Source of the DNA: Gammaproteobacteria bacterium
Lineage (GTDB): Bacteria > Pseudomonadota > Gammaproteobacteria > SZUA-140
Length of the DNA: 40,053 bases
Direction: 5' to 3'
NCBI GenBank assembly: GCA_003230085.1
Contig: QIGV01000194.1
Coordinates: forward strand, 1-40,053
Each line of letters opens with the position of its first letter. Positions within the stretch are counted from its first letter, which is position 1. The position numbers and the translations under genes were made by a program. Positions 25,370 to 33,560 of the stretch are shown here, in pieces. The notes below the pieces were generated by a model, which did not search any database, was not told where the DNA came from, and saw only the letters and a program-made list of their open reading frames with translations.

Positions 25370-28014
25370 GGGATATTGTTACAGGCCTCGTTGCTGCCCA
25401 ACATCCAGTTTACACCACTCTGGCCGTTGCCAGGTGGGCCTGCAGAGCCACAACTTGCCGGTGTCCACTCGCCACTGCGTGCAAAGTTGCGCACTTTCAA
25501 GGCCGCGCCATTGTAATAAGGACCATTATAATAGCGCGCCGTGGTATTGAGTCTTACCTGACGCTGATTAACGCTACCGCCACCAGATGTCTCACCGGCC
25601 AGCAAAGGAGCCTCCAGGCCGACATCATTCAGATTAGCCAGAAAGACCTTATTTTTCCAGCCATGAGGGATCGCGACATGGCAATAAGTACAGCGAAAGT
25701 TAATGATAAAGCTGGCGTGCCCGACATGCAGATTGGTCAGCTTGAATGGCAGACAGCCCGGTGAGGTACCGCTGGCCATCTTGAATCCACTGAGCTTTAC
25801 AGCTGGCGGGGGTGCTCCGGTCCAATTGGCAGGTGGTACATCGCGCGCGTACTGATTGGGATCATGACACCTGAAACAAAGATGGTTGGATGGGTTGGCC
25901 TCATTGATTAAGTCGGTAGTATTCTCACCTGTCTGGTCATCCCAGGCGCCTTTAAGCAGGAAGTTTTCATTAGATCCATGTGGGCCCCACGGAAAACCAT
26001 TTTCGCCATTGACAGGCACGGCGGTATCCCCGGCTGTCTGGGAACCATGACAATCAGTGCAATACATTGTTTGCGTCCCCACCGCAGCATTGAAGGGCGG
26101 GCGCCAATCGTCAGCATCGGCATTGCGCACCGCGGGGGTACGTCCGGTACGTCTGATGATGGGGTGCCAGGAACGGTGATTATTGGTCTCATAACCAGGC
26201 CCTGCGCCTGAGTTCGTTGCAGTGCCTTCACCCATATGATCAATTGGGGCCTGATACTCCATGGCCTGATTGGTGTATTGGAACAAGTCGTTTGTGCCCG
26301 GTGGAGTACCGCCGGTAAATGACCCTAACATAGGTGCCTGGTCATAGGAGTAGTTGGAATGGCACTTGAAACACAACTGATATTCGCGGGTTAGGTAGGT
26401 AGCGCTGACAGCCACGCTCCCACCAGTGCCAGGATCGCCACGCTTGACGTCGAAGGTCAAGGGCTCACTGCCAAAACGGGGTGAACCGTAAACCGGCTCC
26501 ACACCCCAGATACCTCTCAATACACCAGAGGCCAGGTTAGTGTGTGGCACGCCATCTTCATGCATATGAGTCCCTGCCGGATCAGGCACCGTATTATTGG
26601 CATTAAACAATCTGTTTTTCATCACCCGATGTGGATTATGGCAATCGGTGCACTCAGCATGGCGGTTGTTGAGATTGCCTTTACCGAGATTTTCCGGGGA
26701 TTCTACAAAATCCTGTCCACGCCGGTCCCCTTGCGCGGTTGCACTGCCGGTGCCAATACTGTGTACCTCGGTCCCTGCCGGCTGGTCGGAGCTGGCAATG
26801 GGCATATGGCGGGCCATGGTCGTGAAGTCTGTCTTGATGTCCGGGACCTCAAAGGAGGGGCTCATATTCGGATTAATCTGCCCCTGGAGGGTATTACCAT
26901 CAGCGGAGTGACAGGCATAGCAGACTTCCTCAACAGCAGGATTGCCCCCCTGCTTGTAACGCGCACCATCCGGCGTCGTAGACACTGGGCCATCCGTACC
27001 TTCACGCAGGATGCGCCGCGCACCCTGAACGGTATGGGGATCATGACAATTCAGACATGCTGCCTGCCAGACACGGGTATCACGGGGAAATTCCCGTAGA
27101 TCAGCAGACGCATCGTTGTAACGTTCATCACCCACCCCGGTATGGGCATGCGCCGAACCGACCCAGCCATCCTTATCATGACAACCCAGACAGATGATAT
27201 CGTTGTCCTTGTCGAACGACCCGTCGACCGGCGCTTGCGTCTGAAAGCGGTTGACCCGTAAAAACTTCACGTTCTCACCCACGACATCTGAGCGGATATG
27301 GGGATCGTGACAGGTAATGCACTCAACCTTGCCATCCTCAAGCGGCAAGTAATCACCCTGTGGCGCCGCCGGTGGACTGCCTGACGTTCGCTCATTCAGT
27401 TGGGGCACCGTCATGGGGTCAAACAACTCACCATCACGGGCCGCCTGAGCACCATCAAAGGTAAATGAAATCGGGTGGTCATTACTCAGGTCGACACCCA
27501 GACGGCGGGTAAACCCGGTTAGCTCACCTAATGCTTCCGGAATGGTGTCATCCGGACCGATCCCCGGGCCGGTAAAATCTACCCGGTTGCCTGGCTGAGT
27601 CTGGTCTGTCCCCCGGAAATCAACGCGATTGAGTACGTTGACAGCGCCCAGCGCGATGGTACCGTCGTGGCACGACAGACAGAGCTTGGATTTCCCGCCC
27701 GGTTGACCCAGATCGGTCGCATCCAGTGACGTAGACGCATAAGGTAGATAACTGGCTGAAGACAGCTGCCGATTCCAGAGTGGTGCCTTCTGTACCGGCG
27801 TAGCACCATGAGGAGTATGGCAAAATGCACAAATCTGTGATTCAGTTGTGGCGCGTGCAAGACGGTTCACACCCTGCGGCGTGACGGTTGCGGAAAAATT
27901 GTGCTTGGTATTGGAGATATCGGAAATCAGTGCGGCATGGGCTGCTCCTGTCGCCCACAGCGATAGCATCAGAGTAAGGAGTACACCTCTTATACCACTT
28001 AAGTGATCCATCAT
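25366..28014 (-). CDS. Secreted 11-haem c-type cytochrome
   Basis: 882 residues with a signal peptide ending near GAAHA. Eleven CXXCH motifs begin at residues 62, 112, 232, 275, 320, 365, 455, 548, 652, 713 and 775. The first four (CAFCH, CLSCH, CITCH, CLGCH) with NTKHNFS, LWNR and SNDHPI match the separate tetrahaem protein at 36419-37279, so that module is shared. Three cysteines (754, 855, 878) are outside haem motifs; 855 and 878 near the C terminus could form a disulfide. It may be periplasmic or exported to the cell surface. Two ATGs in tandem occur at 28014 and 28011. It overlaps the NHL gene before it and resB after it. Confidence 0.93.
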   Translation of the reverse strand: MMDHLSGIRGVLLTLMLSLWATGAAHAALISDISNTKHNFSATVTPQGVNRLARATTESQICAFCHTPHGATPVQKAPLWNRQLSSASYLPYASTSLDATDLGQPGGKSKLCLSCHDGTIALGAVNVLNRVDFRGTDQTQPGNRVDFTGPGIGPDDTIPEALGELTGFTRRLGVDLSNDHPISFTFDGAQAARDGELFDPMTVPQLNERTSGSPPAAPQGDYLPLEDGKVECITCHDPHIRSDVVGENVKFLRVNRFQTQAPVDGSFDKDNDIICLGCHDKDGWVGSAHAHTGVGDERYNDASADLREFPRDTRVWQAACLNCHDPHTVQGARRILREGTDGPVSTTPDGARYKQGGNPAVEEVCYACHSADGNTLQGQINPNMSPSFEVPDIKTDFTTMARHMPIASSDQPAGTEVHSIGTGSATAQGDRRGQDFVESPENLGKGNLNNRHAECTDCHNPHRVMKNRLFNANNTVPDPAGTHMHEDGVPHTNLASGVLRGIWGVEPVYGSPRFGSEPLTFDVKRGDPGTGGSVAVSATYLTREYQLCFKCHSNYSYDQAPMLGSFTGGTPPGTNDLFQYTNQAMEYQAPIDHMGEGTATNSGAGPGYETNNHRSWHPIIRRTGRTPAVRNADADDWRPPFNAAVGTQTMYCTDCHGSQTAGDTAVPVNGENGFPWGPHGSNENFLLKGAWDDQTGENTTDLINEANPSNHLCFRCHDPNQYARDVPPANWTGAPPPAVKLSGFKMASGTSPGCLPFKLTNLHVGHASFIINFRCTYCHVAIPHGWKNKVFLANLNDVGLEAPLLAGETSGGGSVNQRQVRLNTTARYYNGPYYNGAALKVRNFARSGEWTPASCGSAGPPGNGQSGVNWMLGSNEACNNIP

Positions 28015-29093
28015 CCTGCTTCCTGAACCTCTCTCAAGTATTCAAACACCATGATTCGCCCATTAAAAGAATCGGCAACATAAATCCGATCACGCTCATC
28101 AGTCCAGACGCCTGCTGGCAGATAAAACTCTCCAACGCGACTACCTGTTCCCCCGATGGGCAACAGAAACTCCCCTTTCTCGTTGAATATTAACAGATAA
28201 TCATAATAGGATTCCACCACATAGATATTGTGGTCAGCATCTGTGGCAACGCCCTTGGGACGGGGCATATCACCCAGATACAAGCCGCGCCGACCAACCG
28301 TACTCACCACTTCATCCTCACGGTTGAAAATCTGGATCCGGGAGTTCAGAGTATCAGTGACATAAAGCTTTCCATGGGCAAAGGCCATATATGTCGGGGC
28401 GTTGAATTCACCCGGGCCTTCCCCTCTTTGGCCTATCACACGCAGAAATTTTCCGTCGTTATCAAAAACCTTGATATTGTGCGCCTGGCTGTCCGATACA
28501 TAGATTCTGCCCCGATCAATGTCTCTGGCAATGCCTACCGGGCGCTCCAGGAGACCCTTGCCAAAACTGCCTACCGGCTCACCGCTGTTGTCCAGCAGTA
28601 CAACCTGAGCAAGATCAGCATCCACAACCAGAATACCCTCCTCTGCTCCAGGTACAATACCAATAGGGGTCTTGAAGCGAATCCCCTTGCCCGCCATTTC
28701 CCATACCAGGAACTGACCGGCAACCTGATCAAAAACATAGACCGCCGCGCGACTCACATCGGTAATATAAACCCGGCCATCCTTATCTGTGTAGCCACCC
28801 TGCGGCCGTTGCAACACCACAGGGGTATGCTTACTGGAAACCAACCCAACCAACCAGCCAAATACCTTCTGGCCGATTTCCTGCGATTGCTGGTCTCGCC
28901 GAAAATTGTTTTCGCCCGTCAGCTGTCCAACAAATCGATAACGGGGTACATCAGGTTGCGACGGCCATACCTGCTGTGCCAGCGGTTCACCACTGGTCTC
29001 GAAGTGCATGCGAGTGGGCGAGCTAGTGGCACAGCCTGCCAAAAAAACAATCAAGGCCGGCCCCAGCCCACATAAGACCCAACGCGTGTTCAC
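28011..29093 (-). CDS. NHL-repeat beta-propeller lipoprotein 1
   Basis: 360 residues. GTG start at 29093; the lipobox is FLAGC (Cys21). NHL repeats run from about residue 100 to the end: GYTDKDGRVYITDVSRAAVYVFD, RPVGIARDIDRGRIYVSDS, FNAPTYMAFAHGKLYVTDTLNSRIQIF, RPKGVATDADHNIYVVES and LPAGVWTDERDRIYVADSFNGRIMVF. This fits a six-bladed propeller that binds protein or other polymers and has no catalytic site visible. It lies two bases after NHL gene 2 and overlaps the 11-haem cytochrome gene. A role in holding or guiding the cytochromes is inferred. Confidence 0.9.
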   Translation of the reverse strand: MNTRWVLCGLGPALIVFLAGCATSSPTRMHFETSGEPLAQQVWPSQPDVPRYRFVGQLTGENNFRRDQQSQEIGQKVFGWLVGLVSSKHTPVVLQRPQGGYTDKDGRVYITDVSRAAVYVFDQVAGQFLVWEMAGKGIRFKTPIGIVPGAEEGILVVDADLAQVVLLDNSGEPVGSFGKGLLERPVGIARDIDRGRIYVSDSQAHNIKVFDNDGKFLRVIGQRGEGPGEFNAPTYMAFAHGKLYVTDTLNSRIQIFNREDEVVSTVGRRGLYLGDMPRPKGVATDADHNIYVVESYYDYLLIFNEKGEFLLPIGGTGSRVGEFYLPAGVWTDERDRIYVADSFNGRIMVFEYLREVQEAG

Positions 29094-29095
29094 TA

Positions 29096-30097
29096 TTACT
29101 GAGGTGTCCTGGCTTTCTGCAGGGACTCCGGTGTCACCTTCAAGATCTGGATACGGCCATTGAGGCTATCGGCCACATACAGGAAGCCGTCATCAAGCCA
29201 CAAGTCAGTGATCCGTTTGAACTGTCCCGGCGCTGATCCTGAAACACCCAGTGAATAAACGAATACGCCATCCACATAGACCTTGATTGTATTATTCAGG
29301 TAATCCCCGACAAAGGCGCGGTTCTGGCTATCAACGGCGATCGACAAGGGAAATATTACCGCATCCTTCTGGAAACCCTGCCGGAAGACACCATCCTCCC
29401 CAAACACCTGCACCCGATACTCGCCAAAGCGGGTAGTCACATAATAACCATCCGGACCTAGTGCAAATCCCGTCACGCCTCGTAGCGTGCCTGGCTTACT
29501 GCCTCGAATACCAATAGCGCCCACCAGCAGCCCTGCACGGTTGTACACCAGGATATCATCGTTAAAACCATCCGCGATATAGATGTAGCCATCCGCCTGG
29601 TCCTGGATAATGGCGACAGGCCTGCCAAGGTTAATCGAATCTTCGAACACCCTGATCAGATTGCCTTCCCGGTCAAAATGCAACACCCGGCTCCCATCGC
29701 GATCAGCCAGATAGTAAGAGAGATCGAGATTGACAAAAATATCGGTCACCTCACCGCTAATGAGGCCCTTGAGATCTTTCAGTACTGAGAGATCACGGGT
29801 ATCGCGGTCGTATAGAAAAACCTTTTTTAAACCATCGTCTACGATATAGACAAAAGGTCCACGTGCGGCGACCGCAATGGGGCGCATGAAACGGATATAT
29901 TCCAGACCAGTGAAAGCATTTCCCCTCAGGACGCCGCCATTGATAACATCCCAGACCAGCGCATTCTGGCGCACGACTGGTTGTTCACTGGACACTGTAG
30001 TCTGTTCACTAACCGGCGCCGATGAGCAGCCAGCCAGAATCAGCAGTACAGCCAGGGTCAGCGCATCAAGCCAACTTGATTGGGTACGGAATGACAT
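29096..30097 (-). CDS. NHL-repeat beta-propeller lipoprotein 2
   Basis: 333 residues from the ATG at 30097, chosen because it gives a compact lipoprotein signal (MSFRTQSSWLDALTLAVLLI ending in LAGC). A longer frame extends to 30151 but would add residues before the signal peptide. NHL blades include FVYIVDDGLKKVFLYD, SYYLADRDGSRVLHFD, GYIYIADGFNDDILVYN, AFVGDYLNNTIKVY and FLYVADSLNGRIQIL. The start lies about 40 bases inside the trihaem cytochrome gene upstream, and the end is two bases before NHL gene 1. The pair are paralogues. Confidence 0.88.
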   Translation of the reverse strand: MSFRTQSSWLDALTLAVLLILAGCSSAPVSEQTTVSSEQPVVRQNALVWDVINGGVLRGNAFTGLEYIRFMRPIAVAARGPFVYIVDDGLKKVFLYDRDTRDLSVLKDLKGLISGEVTDIFVNLDLSYYLADRDGSRVLHFDREGNLIRVFEDSINLGRPVAIIQDQADGYIYIADGFNDDILVYNRAGLLVGAIGIRGSKPGTLRGVTGFALGPDGYYVTTRFGEYRVQVFGEDGVFRQGFQKDAVIFPLSIAVDSQNRAFVGDYLNNTIKVYVDGVFVYSLGVSGSAPGQFKRITDLWLDDGFLYVADSLNGRIQILKVTPESLQKARTPQ

Positions 30098-30663
30098 CTG
30101 CCACAATTCATTGTAGGAGGAAAGGCCACCTTGCCATGGCATACGCCACAATATTCACCTTGAATAATCGCCGACATGGAGATGGGATTTGCGCCTTTTT
30201 GGGGGATAAAAATTAATGGGTGACAATTGGCGCACGTCAGCCACTCTGTATGTTGCTTGTGAGGAAAACGTACATTGGGCATTGAGGCCGTATTCCTGAA
30301 TATAATATCGAAATCCACCGTGAACATATCACCCTTGCCATCGACAGACTTGCGGGGATTGATGATTCCAGATTCCAGGGTTTTTACCCAGTCGACAATG
30401 CCTTGGGAATCACGCGGAAAACCATCCATGGCTTCATAGGGCGGCTGTAGTATTTCAACTGCCTCACCACTGGGGTCATGTATACCATCTTCAGCAATCC
30501 GCACAACCTCACCCTTGAGCTGAAAGTGTTTCCCTCTCGACCAGATGGGGCTGGCCTCATCGGCAGGGTTTAACTTTGCAGCCCATGACAAGCTGGGAAA
30601 CGCGAATAACGCTGCCATGAGTATCAAGCTTGATCTGGTGCAGATTCTGAAACCTTTCAACAT
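30058..30663 (-). CDS. Trihaem c7-type cytochrome A
   Basis: 201 residues from the ATG at 30663, which yields a normal signal peptide ending at SLSWA; an ATG at 30699 is possible but adds a charged prefix. An N-terminal extension with EDGIHDPSGEAVEILQPP precedes the haem domain. Three motifs (CANCH, CGVCH, CGRCH) with FPHKQHTEWLTC, IFIPQKGANPISMSAI and FPPTMNC match the c(7)-type triheme family. It is a close paralogue of the protein at 32350-33030. Probably periplasmic electron carrier of the cluster. Confidence 0.9.
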   Translation of the reverse strand: MLKGFRICTRSSLILMAALFAFPSLSWAAKLNPADEASPIWSRGKHFQLKGEVVRIAEDGIHDPSGEAVEILQPPYEAMDGFPRDSQGIVDWVKTLESGIINPRKSVDGKGDMFTVDFDIIFRNTASMPNVRFPHKQHTEWLTCANCHPLIFIPQKGANPISMSAIIQGEYCGVCHGKVAFPPTMNCGRCHSVPNQVGLMR

Positions 30664-30712
30664 AGCTAGAGTACCCTCACTCCGCCCGGCTTTTAGCATA
30701 ATGGTGGCGAAG

Positions 30713-32308
30713 TCACCTCACACCGACGGCTTGAAGGGCGCGCCGGATATGGCTGGTAGCGCCCTGTAGCATCAGGATGGCGGTCTTATAATCGCCCTTG
30801 GCGGCAACGGGTACAGATTCTTTTTTAATCCCTTTTGCCTTCTCAACAAACTGGTTCATCATATTGACAGTGCCAGGTGGTGGTCTTTTTTGTTCGATTG
30901 CAACGGGGATCAGTTCCAGATAACTTTCATAGCGGGCCAGCTCATATTCGTACTCTTCCTTGGGTGTATCAAATACCAGTTCATATGACATAGTCTCTTC
31001 GTGGAGCATGTCAGTCAGGGCATTCGTCAATGTCGATTGGGTCTTCGTCAACAGGTCGATAGCCCCGGCGTAGTTATTGCCATCGCCCAACTGTTTAGCC
31101 TGACTGATAGAGGCATTGATCTCATCGAGATCAAGCTTTACGAGATCTTTTTTTGTTTTTTGCCTGGATAGACGTTTGTAATTGCGCTGATAGGAATCCA
31201 GAAAAGTACGCGTACCCTCCATCATTTCCTTGAAGCGGGCCTGCTCTGCCTCGGCCCGTGTCTGGGAAGGAACACGCCGCGACGCTTCACTCATCAAGCG
31301 CAGGGATTCATCCACCAGCGCCAGTGACTGTTCATATTCGCCCTTTGCAAAGGCGTCTTTGGAGCTCAGAAATTTTCCTCGCGCGCTTTGATACATTTCG
31401 TTGGCTGCAGGATTTCCGCTGCCGGTAATGCGCTTGGCCGATTGGGACTGGTTGATAAACATTTCGGCAAAGGCAATTTTCTGTTTGACTCTCGTTTCAT
31501 CAAGCGGCTTGACTACAGCCTGTTCAGTTACCTTCTTATCAGCTTTCCTGCTAGCGGACAGATCTATCTTGCCTTCCTCCCCTTCATTAACAACATGGAT
31601 TATACCCCCCATGTTTTTATGATTGCGGCAGGCATAATACAATTCAGATGGCGTTGTTGAAGTCGGTGTTATCGTAACAATGCCATTATAGGTAAAATTG
31701 CCGTCTACACCCACTGAATAGGTGGCGGCGCCCCACCCAACCTTGCTGGTGGAGAGATAAAAGTCATGCTTAACACCGGTATCGACCTTGAAGGTGTAGG
31801 TTTTACCCCGCACAAAAATCAGCGCCTTACCTTGAATGCCATTGGCACTGAAACCCAACTTACTGCCTATTCCATAAAATGGATGAGTCGAGTTTTTCTG
31901 TCCTGCGGTAATCCTAACCGTATAGGGGGAAAGCGGAACTTCCTCCACCGGGTCTGTAGACATCGCTGTATCAGCAATCACAACTTTCTCAATTACCAGC
32001 GGCGTCGTATCCGTCTGCCGGGCTGGCACAGCTGTTGATTTCGGAGGTTCCAGTTCCACTTCAGGTTGCAGAACTGATTTTTCGGCTTCGGCAGCAATCA
32101 TTGCCTCTTGCTTGGAGCGCGCCGCTTCTTCAGCCAGTTCTGCTGAAAGGACTTCGCTCCTGCCTGTGGCCGGCGCTGGCGACGTCTTCTCTACTGTAGC
32201 AGCAGTTCTCACAGTTGCTGACTTCTCTGGTGCCGTTGCACAAGAAGGCAGCAGCACGACTGTGGCCAGCAGCATGATAGCTACTCGGGAAGAACGTTCC
32301 ACTTCCAT
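30713..32308 (-). CDS. Cupredoxin-helical-repeat fusion lipoprotein
   Basis: 531 residues. A lipoprotein signal ends in LLPSC (Cys23). A low-complexity linker with Glu, Ala and Lys extends to about 120. A cupredoxin-like domain at about 128-242 has ligands in the order expected for a type 1 copper site: His181 (VKHDFYLS), Cys227, His230 and Met233 (YYACRNHKNMGG). From about 265 to the end the protein is helical, with TPR-like or coiled-coil character (AFAKGEYEQSLALVDESLRLM; NYAGAIDLLTKTQSTLTNAL). A copper electron carrier linked to a helical scaffold within a multihaem operon is unusual. Nothing similar with a known function comes to mind. Confidence 0.85.
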   Translation of the reverse strand: MEVERSSRVAIMLLATVVLLPSCATAPEKSATVRTAATVEKTSPAPATGRSEVLSAELAEEAARSKQEAMIAAEAEKSVLQPEVELEPPKSTAVPARQTDTTPLVIEKVVIADTAMSTDPVEEVPLSPYTVRITAGQKNSTHPFYGIGSKLGFSANGIQGKALIFVRGKTYTFKVDTGVKHDFYLSTSKVGWGAATYSVGVDGNFTYNGIVTITPTSTTPSELYYACRNHKNMGGIIHVVNEGEEGKIDLSASRKADKKVTEQAVVKPLDETRVKQKIAFAEMFINQSQSAKRITGSGNPAANEMYQSARGKFLSSKDAFAKGEYEQSLALVDESLRLMSEASRRVPSQTRAEAEQARFKEMMEGTRTFLDSYQRNYKRLSRQKTKKDLVKLDLDEINASISQAKQLGDGNNYAGAIDLLTKTQSTLTNALTDMLHEETMSYELVFDTPKEEYEYELARYESYLELIPVAIEQKRPPPGTVNMMNQFVEKAKGIKKESVPVAAKGDYKTAILMLQGATSHIRRALQAVGVR

Positions 32309-32349
32309 TCTAATTCATCACGTCCAGGCTATGTTGTGGACTTGCCCCA

Positions 32350-33030
32350 CTATTTCCACGGATTTTTCAAGGTCGCTTCACTAAGCGGTGGCTTCCAATC
32401 CTTAGGCTTGGGTTTCGAATGACATTTCTTGCATGTCTTGGTTTCAATCGGGAAAGAGACTTTCCCGTGACACACACCACACTTTTTGCCCAGCAGAATG
32501 GCGGACATATTAATCTGGTTGGCACCTTTCTGAGGGATGAAAATTGCAGGGTGACAGTTGGAGCAGAATAACCATTCAGTATGCTGTCGATGCGGGAAAA
32601 CCACATCCGGCACAGAGGCCTTCACTGGCCGCACAATATCCAGATCCATGACAAAGGGTTCTTCATTGGAATCCAGACGATCCCAACGCGGCTTGATTAG
32701 CCCCTGGTCAATCGCTTTCACCCAATCCACCCGGTTCCCGAATGTGGTCTTCGGTAGCCCCTTATAGGCTTCCAAAGGTGCTTGAAGGCTGAAAGTGGCC
32801 TCGTTGCTCGTATCATGGATACCGTCTTCCGGTGGTGGCGGGTTGTGTTTCTTGGGTTTTTTCAGGTTACGGTTGAAAATGTTAGCCGAGGAAACATCCG
32901 CCGCCGCCAGCAACAGCGGCCTAACCTCACTCACTCCACTGCCCGCAGCTGCCTGTCCCGCAATACCCAGACCACAAACTGCTATAACAACAGCATACAA
33001 AACCGATATCATTTTGTTTTTATAATTCAT
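32350..33030 (-). CDS. Trihaem c7-type cytochrome B
   Basis: 226 residues from the ATG at 33030, which is preceded by a strong GGAGAGGGGG ribosome site; the open frame runs farther upstream but with no signal-like start. The signal peptide ends near AGQAAA. The extension carries EDGIHDTSNEATFSLQAP and VDWVKAIDQGLIKPR, shared with cytochrome A. The haem domain has CSNCH, CGVCH and CKKCH, with FPHRQHTEWLFC and IFIPQKGANQINMSAI. The tail is basic and proline-rich. It is probably a periplasmic electron-transfer partner for the outer-membrane barrel and large cytochromes. Confidence 0.92.
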   Translation of the reverse strand: MNYKNKMISVLYAVVIAVCGLGIAGQAAAGSGVSEVRPLLLAAADVSSANIFNRNLKKPKKHNPPPPEDGIHDTSNEATFSLQAPLEAYKGLPKTTFGNRVDWVKAIDQGLIKPRWDRLDSNEEPFVMDLDIVRPVKASVPDVVFPHRQHTEWLFCSNCHPAIFIPQKGANQINMSAILLGKKCGVCHGKVSFPIETKTCKKCHSKPKPKDWKPPLSEATLKNPWK

Positions 33031-33044
33031 GACGTCCCCCTCTC

Positions 33045-33488
33045 CTATTTCTTCGATGCTTTCTTGGCATCCAGAGGCCTGTATGCAGGAGCTACAAGTC
33101 GCTGAAGGGTACTGCCATGAAAATGGGTTGGTGTCCCGGGAATGCCCGAATGACACATAGCGCAGTTCTCTACCGACCACGCCACCTCACCATTGTGGCA
33201 AGCACCGCAGAACTGACCATCAATAATTTTGGCCATGGTGATCTTATTGCCACCCGCCTTGAATTTGAATCCGAGATCGGCATGACAGACTTTGCAACGA
33301 AAACGTATGCGGTGAAACCAGTGAGGGAAAACCGCTGGACGCATCCCCGCAGCATCCGCATAATTGTTAATAACAACATCGGCATATTCCGCTTTTGCCG
33401 GTTGGGAAACACCAAACAACCCAAGCGTTAAAAGTACGCCAAGCAGTAGTGATTTGAAACCTAAGTCACGCTCGTTCTTAAGGGCCAT
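33045..33488 (-). CDS. Trihaem c7-type cytochrome C (short form)
   Basis: 147 residues from the ATG at 33488, which has GGAGAG eight bases upstream; the in-frame ATG at 33506 overlaps that ribosome site and is unlikely. A signal peptide ends near QPAKA. Three haem motifs (CKVCH, CGACH, CAMCH) follow FPHWFHRIRFRC and KAGGNKITMAKII, again the c(7)-type pattern. It lacks the EDGIHD extension of cytochromes A and B. The C-terminal tail is basic. It lies 72 bp after the barrel gene and 14 bp before cytochrome B. Confidence 0.92.
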   Translation of the reverse strand: MALKNERDLGFKSLLLGVLLTLGLFGVSQPAKAEYADVVINNYADAAGMRPAVFPHWFHRIRFRCKVCHADLGFKFKAGGNKITMAKIIDGQFCGACHNGEVAWSVENCAMCHSGIPGTPTHFHGSTLQRLVAPAYRPLDAKKASKK

Positions 33489-33560
33489 ATTTGATTCTCT
33501 CCTCATACCTTTTCTTATAAGTATACTTGTGATTATAACGTTATTCTTTCTGTCTGCCCA

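Noticed and set aside
27624-27690. Cys754 of the 11-haem protein as part of a non-standard haem motif
   Set aside because: No second cysteine-histidine pair is suitably placed: the next cysteine belongs to the eleventh regular CXXCH, so a long CXnCH motif as in OmcZ is not supported. The coordinates given are approximate because the point concerns the protein.
28230-29075. 281-codon open frame on the plus strand opposite NHL gene 1
   Set aside because: It is antisense to a clear NHL propeller with a lipobox; no domain is recognisable and there is no ribosome site of note.
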